Made by a program: the position numbers and the translations under genes. DNA of 64,000 bases from Amborella trichopoda (Eukaryota > Streptophyta > Magnoliopsida > Amborellales > Amborellaceae). The DNA is taken from assembly GCF_000471905.2 (NCBI RefSeq), contig NW_006496807.1, forward strand, positions 879,941-943,940, read 5' to 3'. The notes beneath the pieces were generated by a model. It made no database searches. It was not told the DNA's origin and saw nothing but the letters and a program-made list of their open reading frames with translations. The first letter of the stretch is position 1, and the number at the start of each line of letters is the position of its first letter. Shown here one piece after another: positions 1-10,715 of the stretch.

Positions 1-32
1 AAGTCTTGTAACTAGTACTTCGTCTAAAATAA

Positions 33-731
33 CGATGCAAACCAGGGGATGGCTGATTTATATATATATTTTAAATTATTTCCTTTAATTTCCGGGACAT
101 GACTGTAATTTCTTGGCTGTAATTGGTTATTTTTAGGGTCCAAAGTGTAGAGGGATTAGAAGGGAATTTTATTTATTATTGTAGACAAGGGTGGCCATCA
201 GCAAGTTTTACCTTTCTTTAGGATTAACATGGGCCTTTTGGTTGGTTAGGATTTACTCAAGGGATGCACATAGTGTTCCATAAAACTAGGATTATAGAGG
301 GATCCTATTTTGAAGGGATTGGTGGTCTTTCCTATTTTAAAGGGATTGCTAGAGATGTATGTGTTAAAGAGAGGGAGGGGAGTATTTTCCTAGATTTGTG
401 GATATAGGGAGAGAAAATAAGTGTTAAAGAGCTATGGAGAGGAAAGCACAAGGTATGATAAAAAAGAATTAAAAAAAAAAGAAGGTGGATTAGTGGAGAT
501 ATACTTGGGATTAAAGGGGGAAGCAGGTGTGTTAGAGAGGTAAAGGGATTTATAGAGTTTTATTATTTAGTTTATTTTTTAGAGGTTTGTATATAAAGGA
601 CTTGGATGTCCCAACTAAAGAGACATGGTATTTTAGATTGAAGTTCTTTTTCTCTTGGCTTGAACAACCATACTTCTCCTATATTACTAGTTTTTGCTTG
701 TTTGAGAATTGGAAAGAGGCTAGATACATCG
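33..731 (+). repeat. 5' LTR of the 33-8437 element
   Basis: It aligns along its whole length with 1161-1304 plus 7875-8437. Shared landmarks are the GATGCAAACC start, 'TTGGTTGGTTAGGATTTACT' (near 240 and 7940), 'AGTATTTTCCTAGATTTGTG' (near 390 and 8085) and 'TTGGAAAGAGG' (near 710 and 8395). The last 20-30 bases differ from the 3' LTR, so the exact 3' edge (about 728-735) is uncertain. The many mismatches point to an old insertion. Confidence 0.8.
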
Positions 732-1160
732 ATTGATGGTCATGGAGGTCTTGGCTGTAGGGATGCCGATCTGATCTGACTGCGCAAGAAAATCAACAAC
801 TTGACTGAGAGGGTTACACAACAGCTTTGAGCGTGATCAGCAACAACGTGCCCCAAACGAAGAGGAATCTACGGAGGCGGATCCAAATTGTGAGGGTTTT
901 ATGGAGATTGGCGTGAATTAGAGCATGAGTTTGAGTGGGAGTGGACTAATGATGTGTTAAACTACGTAGATGAGTTCCATGCAAGTTGGCATCAACAATA
1001 GCATAATTTTGAAGAACAAAAAGGATCCGATCTTCCATCTGATTCAATTTTCTTTGAACTAGTGGATGGTCCTAATTTGATAGTGGTCTTGTTTTTGATA
1101 AAGAACCAGGTGAGAGTGATGACATTGTTCTTGAAATATTTTTTCCAACCAGGGAGAATG
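732..1160 (+). pseudogene. Internal remnant with gag-like start and polypurine tract
   Basis: This is the only internal sequence of the element. It opens with a degenerate primer-binding-site-like stretch (TGGTCATGGAGGTC, near 737). A charged reading with several stops follows, of the kind seen at the start of plant gypsy gag (for example a 'DLTERV'-like segment). It ends in CCAGGGAGAA directly before the 3' LTR start, which is the polypurine tract. No zinc knuckle, protease or polymerase motif is visible. Gag assignment is weak; position between the LTRs is certain. Confidence 0.5.
1150..1160 (+). promoter_or_regulatory. Polypurine tract of the LTR element
   Basis: ACCAGGGAGAA lies immediately upstream of the TGATGCA start of the 3' LTR. 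This is where plus-strand DNA synthesis is primed in LTR retrotransposons. Confidence 0.6.
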
Positions 1161-1304
1161 ATGCAAACCATGGAATGATTGGGGTATTTTTTATTTTTTT
1201 AACTTTCTACTTGAATTTCAGGGACATGTTTGTGATTACTTCAATGCAATTGGTTATTTTTAGTGTCCATAGTGTAAAGGCATTAGAAGGGATTTTTACT
1301 TGTT
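1161..1304 (+). repeat. 3' LTR, first part (before the LINE)
   Basis: It matches 33-185 of the 5' LTR. Bases 1291-1304 (gatttttacttgtt) are the left copy of the LINE target duplication. Confidence 0.8.
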
Positions 1305-1506
1305 ATTTTTTTTGATAAATGTTAACATTGTATTGTTGTCGAAAAGTTACAAAGAGGTCGGAGATCACCCTAGAGAAGGTGACTCAGTAAAAAATTGCTA
1401 GCCTACCATATACAAAAAGGGCTTATAAGGCCATCCAATTACAACAATATACAATAAGTTTTTGCAAAAAAATATCGAGGGGAAAAAATAAAAAAAGCAA
1501 GCCAAA

Positions 1507-2865
1507 TTAAGTCGAGATACCTTGGTCCTGAGCAAAAAAGGAGTCGGACCCGGGTAGCATTGGTCCTCGGCCCTGGCTTCTTGCACCCACTTTCGCCAAT
1601 AAATCAGCGAAGTCGTTGGACGTCCTCCAAATATGGCTCCAGGAGACGTCCATATCCTTGCATATATCGTCAATTTCAACAAACAATGTTGCTATGTACC
1701 ACGGTGGAGAGCTCGTTCTCCTTGCCCAGGAAATAACATTATAGGAGTCCCTTGCTACTAGCAAAATAGGGCCCTAGGAAGGATCAAAGAGTTTTAAGCC
1801 AGTTAGTAGGGCTAGAGCTTCCGCATGATTGGAGTGCTTTATACCAATATACTCTGAGAAGGTTAAAAGGACATTGCTTTGGTGATCTCGGAAGACCCCC
1901 CCGACCCCTGCCGGGCCAGGGTTCCTTAAGGAGCAGCCATTGAAATTTAGTTTGATGCTTCCTTGGGGCGGTGGTTGCCAGGTTTGATTTCTGGTCGCCA
2001 CGCTCGGTTGGTGATGAAGTTGATTGGTCCATTGGGTGAGCAAAAAATACCTAGGGATGCCCGAGAAAACCTTGTGATTGGAGGCCTAGAAAGTAACCAA
2101 AGAGATAATCTTTTGGAAGAGAGCTGTTGTGCGTAGCTTAGCGCCTTGGAAGATTCTAAGGTTCCTTTCCAACCAAATGGACCATGTGGTTGCTGCAACT
2201 GTTGCCTTCCATAGTAATCTTCTTGCCTTTGGCCAACAAGAGTCAAGATCGTAATCAATACTTTTCTCCAAAGATCGAAAGTAAAGTCACAGAGAATAAA
2301 CAAGTGTTGGTTCGATTCCTCCTCACATAAGCATAGAGCTCATCTATTGGGAAGTGGGATTCCTCTCCTTTGAAGTTGGTTCACGGTGAGAGCTCTATGG
2401 GAGCAGGCTAGCCAGTTGAAGGTTTGGACTTTTGGAGGAGTAATGGTGGCCTAAACTTTGGATTTGATAGCAGTTGGGTTAGCCGGAAGAGTAGGAGGTA
2501 GGATTAATCCTTTGCAGAAAGACGCTACCGAAAAATGCCAGATGGAGCTAGCGTCCAAAAGATAGCGTCACTTCCTTGAGGCGCTAGGAAGTGAGAGTGA
2601 AGAGAGGTTGAGAGAGACTGACAATGGTGAAATTCCTCATCAGTAAGATTCCTACGGCAGCAAGGGTTCCTTACTCTTCGACCCCCTATTAGGACCATCT
2701 CCTCTGCAACTGAAGAATCTTTGTTTAGAGCTAGAGAGTAGAGGGTAGGGAACACCTCTTTCAAAGTGGAGGGTCCTAACCACAAGTTTGACCAGAATCT
2801 CACTCTAGAGCCCTCTCTAGGATGATATCTAATGAATTTTCTGATTGGAAGCACCCAAGGAAGAG
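1507..2865 (-). pseudogene. LINE ORF2, zinc-region and RNase H part
   Basis: After an abrupt junction near 2865, the frame resumes in the 'FWSNLWLGPSTLKEVFPTLY' segment (2800-2730) that precedes the zf-RVT region. The zinc region is recognisable ('ALCLCEEESNQHLFILC', near 2320), with an in-frame TGA where the first cysteine would sit. The RNase H follows (1990-1510): 'KLNFNGCSLRNPGPAGVGGV' gives the usual first acidic block with Asp replaced by Asn, then 'NHAEALALLTGL' and 'VARDSYNVI' supply Glu and Asp. One in-frame TAG at 1774 separates the halves. A cellular-type RNase H at this position is typical of many plant L1 elements. Roughly 250-350 codons usual between RT and zinc region are missing. 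Confidence 0.85.
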
Positions 2866-4934
2866 ATTGAGAGTTTCAACTTCGTTGCAGGAGGCATCAA
2901 TAAACACCAAGGTGTCATCTGCATCCTGCAGATGAGACACTGTTGGTCCTAGTGAACTACTCCTGAAGCCTGACAACAAACCATTCCCGTAGAGCCGGGA
3001 GATTGAGCGACTGAAGACCTCTGCCGCAATAGCAAAGGAAAGGGGAAAGTGGGTCTCCTTGGCGGAGACCCCTAGAAGAAGGGAAAAACCCTTAGGGGTT
3101 CCGTTGATAAGAATTGAGAAATGTGGATGTGAATAGCAAACACGCATCCACATTCTCTATTTATGTCGGAACCCCATTCTAGCCATCATCTCTTCAAGAA
3201 TTGACCAGTCCACATGGTCATAAGCCTTTTCCCAATCAATTTTGAAAATAAGGCCTGGTTTCTTAGCCAGGTGCCTCGAGTGGATACACTCATTAGCAAC
3301 TAGGGCCCCATCAAGAATCTGTCTATCTTTGAGAAAAGCAGATTGTGTTGAAGAGATAACTGAAGGAAGGACCTGTTGGAGTCTGGAGGCTAGGACTTTA
3401 GCCAGGATCTTGTACGAGGAATTCAAGAGACTAATGGGGCGGAAATCTTTGATTTCCTCGGCACCTTCTATCTTGGGAACTAGAGCTATGAAGTTTGCAT
3501 TGATGGCTTTGTGCAGAGTGCTCCTATGGAAGAATTCCTCGAAGAATTTAGGGAATTCAGGACGAAAGGTGCCCCAGGACTCCTTGAGGGGAGCAACCAG
3601 GAAGCCATCAGAGCTCGGTGCCTTGTCTTTGGCTAGAGCATTGAGAGCCAAAAAAATTTCTTCCTCTGCAAACTGTTGCTCGAGTCAAACAGCCTTTTCT
3701 TGTGAGAGGGTAAGAAAATCAAGGGAAGACATTCTCGGTCTACGGCCCAAAGGGGTAGAGTAAAGAGTCTGGAAGAACTCTAAAATTGCCTGCTCTATCT
3801 CAGCAGGTTGAGTGAGGTGTCTGTTAATGACCTTAATCATCGAAATCGAATTGCCTCTCATGCGACAATTTGCAATGTGATGAAAAAAGGCAGTATTTTG
3901 ATCACTTGCTTTCAACCAAGTGATGATAGATCTCTGGAACTAGTAAATCTCTTCTTTTTTGAGAGTTGAAAGGTACTCAAGTTTAGACGTAGAACGGAGG
4001 TCTAACTCAATGGGTTCCAAAGGCCTAGTCTCGTCGAGCTGATCAATCTCTTGGATGGAATTCAACAGGGAGGATTTGAGTTGGGAAAAATTGCCAGGGA
4101 TGCAACGACTCCAATTTTTGATCGAGGTTCTAAGGATTTGAAGGGGAGTTCCACTAGGTATGAAGGAGGGTAAGAAAGACCTTTCTAGGAGGCAGTGGAG
4201 TTCAAATTTGAAGGACCTGGGACCTCTCAGAATGGCAGCTGTGTCAAACAAAACGGAGCAATGGTCCGAGGTGGGTTTTGGAAGGGGTATAGACGAGGAA
4301 CAAGGAAAATGGTCCTCCCACTCGAGGGACAGGAGGAACCTATCTAATTTTGAGAGAGTAGGGTTGGAAGCGTGGTTAGACCAAGTGAAACGACTACCCT
4401 TGAGAGGAATGCCTATGAGCTCCGTCTACTAATGAAGTCAGAGAAATCCCACATATCCGGAGAAATCGAGTTTGAGGAATTTCTCTCATGGGACCAGCGG
4501 GTGACATTGAAATCCCCTCCTAAGCACCAAATGGGGTGTGGGAGGGTGGCTACATGTCCCAGTTTGGACCAAAGTCTACTCCTGAGGGAAGAAGAGGTTG
4601 GGCCATAGACTGCTGTAAATTTCAAAGGGGCCCCGTCCGAGATACTGAAAAGGAGTACAGTCATTGAGTAAAGCCTTATGAAGTACGAGTTAAGGGTGAA
4701 ATCAGAGGGATCCCAAACTACCCAAATTCCTTCTGAAGCCCCGATAGTAGGTAGGGACACCCACTAACTAGGTCTTCTCTCCCAAACTTGGCATCCGAGT
4801 TGAAGATTAGGTTCATGGAGTTTGGTTTCAAGGAGGGCGAGAATAGAAGGGTAGAGTTTTGAAGTGAGATCTTTAACAACACTCTTCTTGAAGGACTGTC
4901 CTAGCCCTCTTATGTTCCAAACGAGGAACTTCAT
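2866..4934 (-). pseudogene. LINE ORF2, endonuclease and reverse transcriptase part
   Basis: ORF2 nicks the target and copies the element RNA into it. It starts at the ATG at 4932-4934 with the endonuclease motif 'WNIRGLG', followed by 'ETK', 'AVYGP' and 'GGDFN' (near 4510). The domain ends with 'GSRFTWSNHAS' and 'SDHCS' (4400-4270) in a shifted frame. The RT follows with 'NTAFFH' (3895), 'DFRPISLL' (3440), 'KIDWEKAYDHVDW' (3240) and 'ADDTLVF' (2920). The residue before ADD, usually Tyr or Phe, is Asp. Stops occur at the TAG after 'RRPS' (near 4763), at 4413, 3940, 3685 and 3157. The 'RGLRQGDPLSPFL' block near 3060 is only read in a second frame, so two frameshifts compensate around it. The polymerase cannot be made whole. 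Confidence 0.9.
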
Positions 4935-5029
4935 ATCTTAGGTGATGAAGAGGAGGGGACGGAAGCCAATCTAGGAGACCTCCTTGGCCGAACCATGGAG
5001 AGGGGGGTGGGAGAACTAGAAAAGGGGCT

Positions 5030-7793
5030 TTCCTTCAAAAGGCAAGGAGGAGAATAGATTACGAAGTTCTCGTTGGCCTTTGAATCTCACTTGTAATCTA
5101 CTTTCTGCGTTTGTTGTGATAAACCTGTGTGTCGATCCTTTCGGTCCATCATACTCGAAACCCATGATTCTGTACATCTCTCTCATTCTTTCTTCAATGC
5201 AATTCTGCCCATCCTTGTCGACCTCCTCGGCTTCATCGGAGACCTAGGAGGGAGAGATGGGGGTCGATGAAATATCGGTGACCTTTGAATTTGATGCTGC
5301 CAAAGTTGAGTCAACCCCTCCGCATTGGACTTCCCTGTCGACCTCCTTGGCTTCTACAAGAGCCTGGGAGGGAGAGACTGAAGACATAGCGAGCACTGGC
5401 AGCTCCATTTCTGCTACAGCCACGGGGGGAGAGGTGTTGGAAGGGTAGAGGTTAGGGGGAAGAGTCGGCAAGTCGTCAGAGAGTGGGAGGGAGGAAATAG
5501 GAAGAGAGGGAGCAGTAAGAGGGGTGGGGGAAGGCAGAGAAGGGTCTGATTGAGGGCCTACTGGATGAGGGACAGTGAGGGAATAGGCTTGACTGGCCAG
5601 GGGAGATGGAGTGATGGGGTATACCAAGGGGGGTAAGAGGGCTTGGGGAAGGTAAGAGAGAGAAGGAAGGGGCAAAGGTTAGATAAGTAAGGTAGTGGTG
5701 CATTTGTATGGCAGAGAAGCCTGAAAAAAGCAAGGGAGAAGGGGAGGGCCAGGAAACATGGATGGTGTTAACCCTGTGGATATGAACGAGGTGAGGGTTG
5801 AAGGAAAGATGAGGGGCTAGCAGGGAAGACACATACGCTAGGTCAGGGGGGGAGTGGTTCGAAGAGTGAGCTGCCACAAGTCCCAAGGGGATAAGATCCT
5901 TGTGAAAGAACCTGTTGGAATGATTATCTTCCGAAGACATGGAGAAGTCACCTAGGTTGAAAGGGAAGAAGGTGAGAGAAAGAGGGGAGGGTGGGGAAAG
6001 GAGAGCGACCTCTAGGAAAGTGGTGTGGGGCACAGGGCAGGGGTCAACCTGAGGGTGAAGGAAGGGAGGGGTACAGGAGGACAGGGTATCAGAGGGGGAA
6101 GAGGAAAGCAAAGAGCAGTTAGAAGGGGTAACATCGGGGGTATCGAGGAAAGGCAAGGAGTAAGAGAGAGGGGGGGGGGGGGGGGGGTAGGGGGAGAGGA
6201 GGGGGGGGAGCCACCCTCAAGGGTGGAGGGTGCAGCGGAGGGGGCAAAAGGGGGAAGCTCAGAAGCACCAGAGGATGGAAGGGGAACGACTGTGGTGGGT
6301 GGAGAGCAGCAAACCCACGGGTGGCGAACCGAGATGGCCGGAGTAGGATCAGAGAGAGCCGAAGAAAGAGGCACAAAAGATGGGCCTGGTGGCGCTGGTA
6401 CTGATGCCGCTAACATCGTCAGGGACAAGTGTCCTTGCTGTAGAGGAGAAGAGGATGGCAAGGGCAAGGGACGGGAGACGTGCCTGCAGGAGGGAGGAAG
6501 CATTTGCTACACGAGACTAGGACCTTCTGGCTTTTCGAACAATGGGAGGGGTACGACGAGGGGCTTGAGGGGACACGTGAACGGGGGAGACAACGGGGCC
6601 CAAGGAGGTAATGATGAGAGAGGGAAGGGAGATAGGTCGGTGAGAGAGGAGAGCGGGGATAAGACGTTCGACGGGCCGGGGCGGTCGGCAAGGCCTGAAG
6701 GAAGAGGAGGAGAGGTGTCCTCGAGCACTTCTTTATCGGGTTGACGGGACAACAAAGTAACTGGGTCGCGGGTTGTAGCTGAGGGTGACCTTGTCCTAAC
6801 TAAATCACTGGGTCTTGGGTCACACGGCTGACCCGGGGTTAGAACAGAAGGGGAGGAGCGTGGAGCTCGAGGATGCCAGAAGGAGCGATTCTTGTTGGAA
6901 AGTGGAAGGCCTGCTGAATTGGATTGGGCCGGGTTAGGGGGTCGTCTATGGGGGCGCTGCCAGTGCCGTTTCTTCCTGGATACCACAGTCCAAGCCTGGT
7001 CATGGTTTTCTGGTAAGGAAACTGATGGAGAAGCAAGATTGGCTTGTTGAAAGAGTCTTGAGGGAGGCGAGGCTGAGGACCACGAAATAGAGATGCGGTA
7101 ATACAGATTGTCAACTTCAAGCCAGACCGACTGAGGGATGTGGCTCGTGTCTAGGACTTCCAAGAGAAGTCGAATGGATCCCAAGGGTAAGGTTTCGATG
7201 GACATTTAGTGAATGGAGACCATTGAACCACAAGCTTCCTCAATCCTCTGGAAAATCTCAGAGAAGCGCAGGCTCCTTTGTTTGCAGAAGGAACCTTCTA
7301 TTGGTGGCCAAGCCCTAAGAGAAGCGCAAGCTCCTTTGAAAGAAAGGTTGGAGGCATCCTGTAAGGCAAGTTGAGCTTCGATAGAGGACGAGAAGGAGAA
7401 CAAGTAATCACCATTCGAGAGGCGTCTGCAGGATAGGTTCGGTTCTTTCAGAGATCTACAAGCCCATTTCTCGATTCCTCTGAAGTCGTCACGACGAGGA
7501 GAGAAAGACACTATTAAAGCAGCAGACAGTTTAGAGCAATTAGACGCAGTCTCCTTGGGAGAATGGAGACAAGCAGAAGGAAAGGAAAGGAGAGCAGGAG
7601 GAGCGAGGGGGGTCTCAAGAAGGCAAAAAGGGTTTCGGAGGGGGGCAGTGGTAGTTTTGGTCGCAGAGGTGACCTGAGCAAAATACGCCTTCTGGCCGGG
7701 GTTAGTGGTCTCTTGGGCCACCAACCTGCTACTCTGTTGGGAGGTTACAAGGGAGGAGGATGAATCACGCGGCGGGGTTGGGGAAGATGGGTT
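5030..7793 (-). pseudogene. LINE ORF1 (gag-like, DUF4283-like N-terminus), broken
   Basis: ORF1 of plant L1 elements encodes an RNA-binding chaperone that packages the element RNA. Here the frame opens after the stop at 7794-7796 and has no ATG at its beginning. The first ~190 residues look like the DUF4283 fold (motifs NGDYLFSF near 7400, WLEVDNLYYRISI near 7120), followed by the family's 'WTVVSRKKR' basic motif near 6990. In-frame TAA (7206-7208) and TAG (6507-6509) interrupt one continuous frame. A Pro/Ser-rich middle follows, which crosses an 18-base G/C run (6170-6187) and changes frame. The acidic-to-basic C-terminal piece (about 5030-5240) is in yet another frame. No CCHC knuckle was found. 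It is non-functional. Confidence 0.7.
6170..6187. repeat. 18-base poly(G) run inside LINE ORF1
   Basis: An uninterrupted run of G on the plus strand (poly-C in the LINE sense strand) within the Pro-rich part of ORF1. The reading frame of the flanking ORF1 segments changes around here, so slippage or a base-call error is the likely cause. Confidence 0.9.
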
Positions 7794-7860
7794 TTAGGAT
7801 GCAAGTCATAGATGTGGTTCCAGCTGAGAGCGGGGAGGGAAGGAGCTTGAGGCATTGATG

Positions 7861-8437
7861 GATTTTTACTTATTCTTGTGGACTTGGGTAGCCATTAACA
7901 ATTTTTATCTTTCTTTAGGATTAATGTGGGCCTTTTGGTTGGTTAGGATTTACTCAAGGGACTCACGTGGAGCTCCATAAAAATAGGAGTAGAAAGAGGG
8001 GTCCTATTTTGAAGGCATTGATGGTGTTTCTTATTGTAAAGGGTTTGCTGGAGAGATATGTGGGAAAAAGAGGAGAGGGAGTATTTTCCTAGATTTGTGG
8101 ACCTAGGGAGAGAAAATAGGTGTTTAAGAGACATAGAGGGGGAAGTGTGTGGGGTGATAGAATTAAAAAAAAAAGGTTGATTTATTGGAGATACACATGA
8201 GACTAGAGGGGGAAAATAGGTGAGTTAGAGAGGTAAAGGGATTTATTTGAATTTTATTTTTTATTTTATTTTTTAGAAGTTTGTATTAAAAGGACTTGGA
8301 TTGAAGTTGCTCTTATGAAAGAAGAAGGTTGTTCTGCTTATGTGATTTACAGCTATGCTTCTCCTTTATTGCTGATTTTTGCTTCTTTGAGTTGGAAAGA
8401 GGGTGGATTTCATGTCCTCCCTTTTGTTCCTGCATCA
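7861..8437 (+). repeat. 3' LTR, second part (after the LINE)
   Basis: It resumes the LTR at the point where the LINE broke it. Bases 7861-7874 (gatttttacttatt) are the right copy of the LINE target duplication, with one mismatch to 1291-1304. It continues colinear with the 5' LTR to the TGCATCA terminus at 8431-8437. Confidence 0.8.
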
Positions 8438-8442
8438 AATAA

Positions 8443-8807
8443 TGATATGTTGGGCCTCTTAAGGCAATTGACTGCATATAATGTGGTGAACTCAGCAGAA
8501 AATTGGGAGAGCTCACGGCAACAGGGCAGTGAGCCAGTTATGTGGATGTCATTTGGCATTGGTATGATAATGACATGATACATATATGGGCAAATGCATA
8601 TGGTCAGAATATATAATTGGGCACAATGATGCCCACATACAGAAATGGATATGTAACATTTATGTGGAGATCAAGTACACGATTTGACATTTCTAAAAGT
8701 CTAGGATGCATATATGGATAATAGTATCAGATATGACATGTCAACAATTCATATTTTAGCTTGTATAATACATAAATATATGCGTCCCATATATTGATAA
8801 ATGTTTA
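8443..8807. other. Unassigned single-copy-looking stretch
   Basis: This is the sequence originally continuous with bases 1-32 before the LTR element inserted. An open stretch (about 8440-8575, plus strand) carries residues such as 'LLRQLTAYNVVNSAENW', but it has no recognised family and no good donor or acceptor. The rest is AT-rich with several 'catatatggg' motifs. I see nothing else. Confidence 0.3.
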
Positions 8808-10300
8808 TGTTGGGTTTTGTGGCCATTTAAAGGTTTTATGAGAGCATATACTGAAAAACATATAGTGAAATGTTGGCTCCAGTGGGAGTATGGTCCACTT
8901 TGGATTGTGAGGCATTTCTAATGCCTGGACATACCTTAGCTTTGACTGGCTATTGCTTAATGTGATGTCCAAAAACCTGTGGTCCTGGGCACGTGTGAAT
9001 ATAACTGATAAGGGTTTTTAATATGGGGTTATCCCTTGATGAGGTCGGAAATGTACCTAGGACAGTTTGTTAGGGGCCATGGATTTGATCCCTTTGTGTG
9101 ATGGATGACTTGAGAGGATAGGGCCTAAATCCTCATCATTACCATCATATGACATGTACACTAGATAGCTATCAGGGAAGTGGCCCTTTTGGATAAGGGT
9201 GTGTGACGTGTACATGTGTAGAAGAGATGACTCCTTGCAACACTAGGCTGTGTTAGAAGGACCCATACTTGTCCTTAGGGAGAGACTTGTAATCCATGGT
9301 CTAGAATCGTATCATCTTCACTCTATTGACTGACTTTGATATTCCAATCATGAACCCCTACGAGTGAGTGGAGGTCATGGGAACTGTTGGGTCAGATTGA
9401 GAAGATACAGTGAGATACGGTCTCTAGAGAGGATGGAATCCTCATTATATTTGTTGTAATCCTAACTCTATGGATTCAATTCCCATCAAATCTTCTTAAA
9501 TATGTTTAAATATATTCTAATTGAGAAATAATTTTTAACTAACGAACAATCAATTTTTTGGATTTTTTTTAATCAGAGAAAAATAAAATATTTAGAGATT
9601 TATAAAATTATTTTATTATAAAAAATTATGTTTAAAGTATTTGGGGGCCCATTGAGGTACATTTGGCCCACTATACTATGGGGTGTGGGGCCACATGGCC
9701 ACCTAATGGGTAGTGTGCCTCACCTTTAAACTTTTCTAAATTGAAAGATGGTAATATGTTGACTTGATATTTTAAGGAACCTTTTGTGTAAAGATTTTGA
9801 TTGATTTCAAAATCGAAAGGTATAAGAAATTAATAGTGATTGATTTCAAAACAGGAAGGTATAAGAAATTAATTGTAATTGATTTATTACTTTCTATTTG
9901 ATGGGAATAGAGTTATGAAAACTGAGGGATAATGGTTCAACCTTATCCCTTTAATCATGATGGCTAATCTAAGGGATGAATTGATGAGATCTCTTCAGCC
10001 CACAGGTCTCATAGATCAAAGATCAAGATTAAGTCTCACAAAGATGACAAAATCCTAACCCTAGAAACCCTAGGCATTGATGGGGGAGACTTGGTGTGGG
10101 GTGTGCTAAGTCCTTGGGGGTGACTTGAGGCAAGGTATAAAGGGTATTATCTCGTTTTATGCTCTTATGTTTCCATTGCATCTTTATTTCCAGGTCTGTA
10201 TCATGAATATATTTTTGTTTTAATGGCAAGCAAGTGTGAGTCTTTGGTGTTTTATTGGTCTCACATATTGTATTGGACACATGTGAGTGATTAGGGCAGC
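8808..10300 (+). repeat. LTR-like repeat family A, copy 1 (plus)
   Basis: It starts TGTTGGGTTTTGTGGCC, matching the TGTTGGAATTATGGCC start of copy 3. It shares the order of landmarks of the family: a 'gggcctaaatcc'-type block, a vicinal 'tgtacatgtg' motif, a 'gagaggatggaatcc' block, an AT-rich centre, then the 'ccacatggccac' block near 9690. A TATA-like 'ggtataaaggg' lies at 10134. The 3' edge is a guess. It is most likely an old LTR of a copia-type element. Confidence 0.55.
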
Positions 10301-10707
10301 AATACTAAAGAAAAAGGTAGAAATTTTTTGATCGATATTGACTTGCCCGGTCACATAGTCCACCTTCCAGTTCATACTATATCTTGGTGCATCAGGTCAT
10401 ATTTTATTTATATTTTTATTGTTGTCATTTTATAGTTTATGGTTACAAGTATCGTAGGAATTTCTAGCATCAGTATCATTGTCGATACGAAATGACATTG
10501 GCACATTAACCATATACAAGTATTTGTGAATTGTAGATAATGTGCGTGCATGTGACTTGGACTATCCTTAGGCACTGAGATGATATGTTTTTGATAAATG
10601 AGATGAATTTGTTTTGGGCTGGTTATTTAATGACTGTGCTGGTCAAGAAAAATCTAATAAGTTGTAATCGCATAATATTCTATGGTGTGTCAATTGATAA
10701 AATGTGT
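10301..10707. other. AT-rich intergenic or intronic DNA, nothing recognised
   Basis: No coding, repeat or RNA signal can be supported here. It ends at the target duplication of the hAT element. Confidence 0.4.
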
Positions 10708-10715
10708 GATCTAAT

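Larger units (their letters stand above)
1305..7860 (-). mobile_element. L1-type LINE (plant), 6.56 kb, defective
   Basis: The element reads right to left. Its 3' end is a short A tail preceded by the TTTATC motif usual in plant L1 elements (plus strand 1305-1320), and its 5' end is at 7860. A 14-base target duplication with one mismatch flanks it (1291-1304 and 7861-7874). ORF1 is a gag-like protein. ORF2 has, in order, an apurinic endonuclease, reverse transcriptase, zf-RVT-type zinc region and RNase H. Every coding part has stops or frameshifts, and the segment between the RT active site and the zinc region is missing. The intact duplications show a single retrotransposition event into the older LTR. 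Confidence 0.92.
33..8437 (+). mobile_element. LTR retrotransposon, short-internal (non-autonomous) derivative, split by a LINE
   Basis: Two related LTRs of about 0.7 kb flank only about 430 bp of internal DNA. The 3' LTR starts TGATGCA (1161) and ends TGCATCA (8431-8437), and the 5' LTR starts CGATGCA (33). The 5 bases before the element (28-32) and after it (8438-8442) are both AATAA, a perfect target duplication that fixes its ends. A purine-rich tract lies just before the 3' LTR, which sets the orientation as plus. No pol is present, so it needed help from other elements. The short remnant and the GGGAGAATGATG-type junction resemble Ty3/gypsy elements, but the superfamily is inferred. A later LINE (1305-7860) interrupts the 3' LTR. 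Confidence 0.85.

Noticed and set aside
3242..3763. Plus-strand open frame of 173 codons
   Set aside because: It is a shadow of the LINE reverse transcriptase on the minus strand.
6025..6744. Long plus-strand open frame rich in Gly, Arg and Glu
   Set aside because: It is the mirror of the Pro/Ser-rich LINE ORF1 on the other strand and has no independent support.
8808..10300. Protein gene in this stretch
   Set aside because: No open frame with a domain is present, and the block order matches the LTR-like repeat family.
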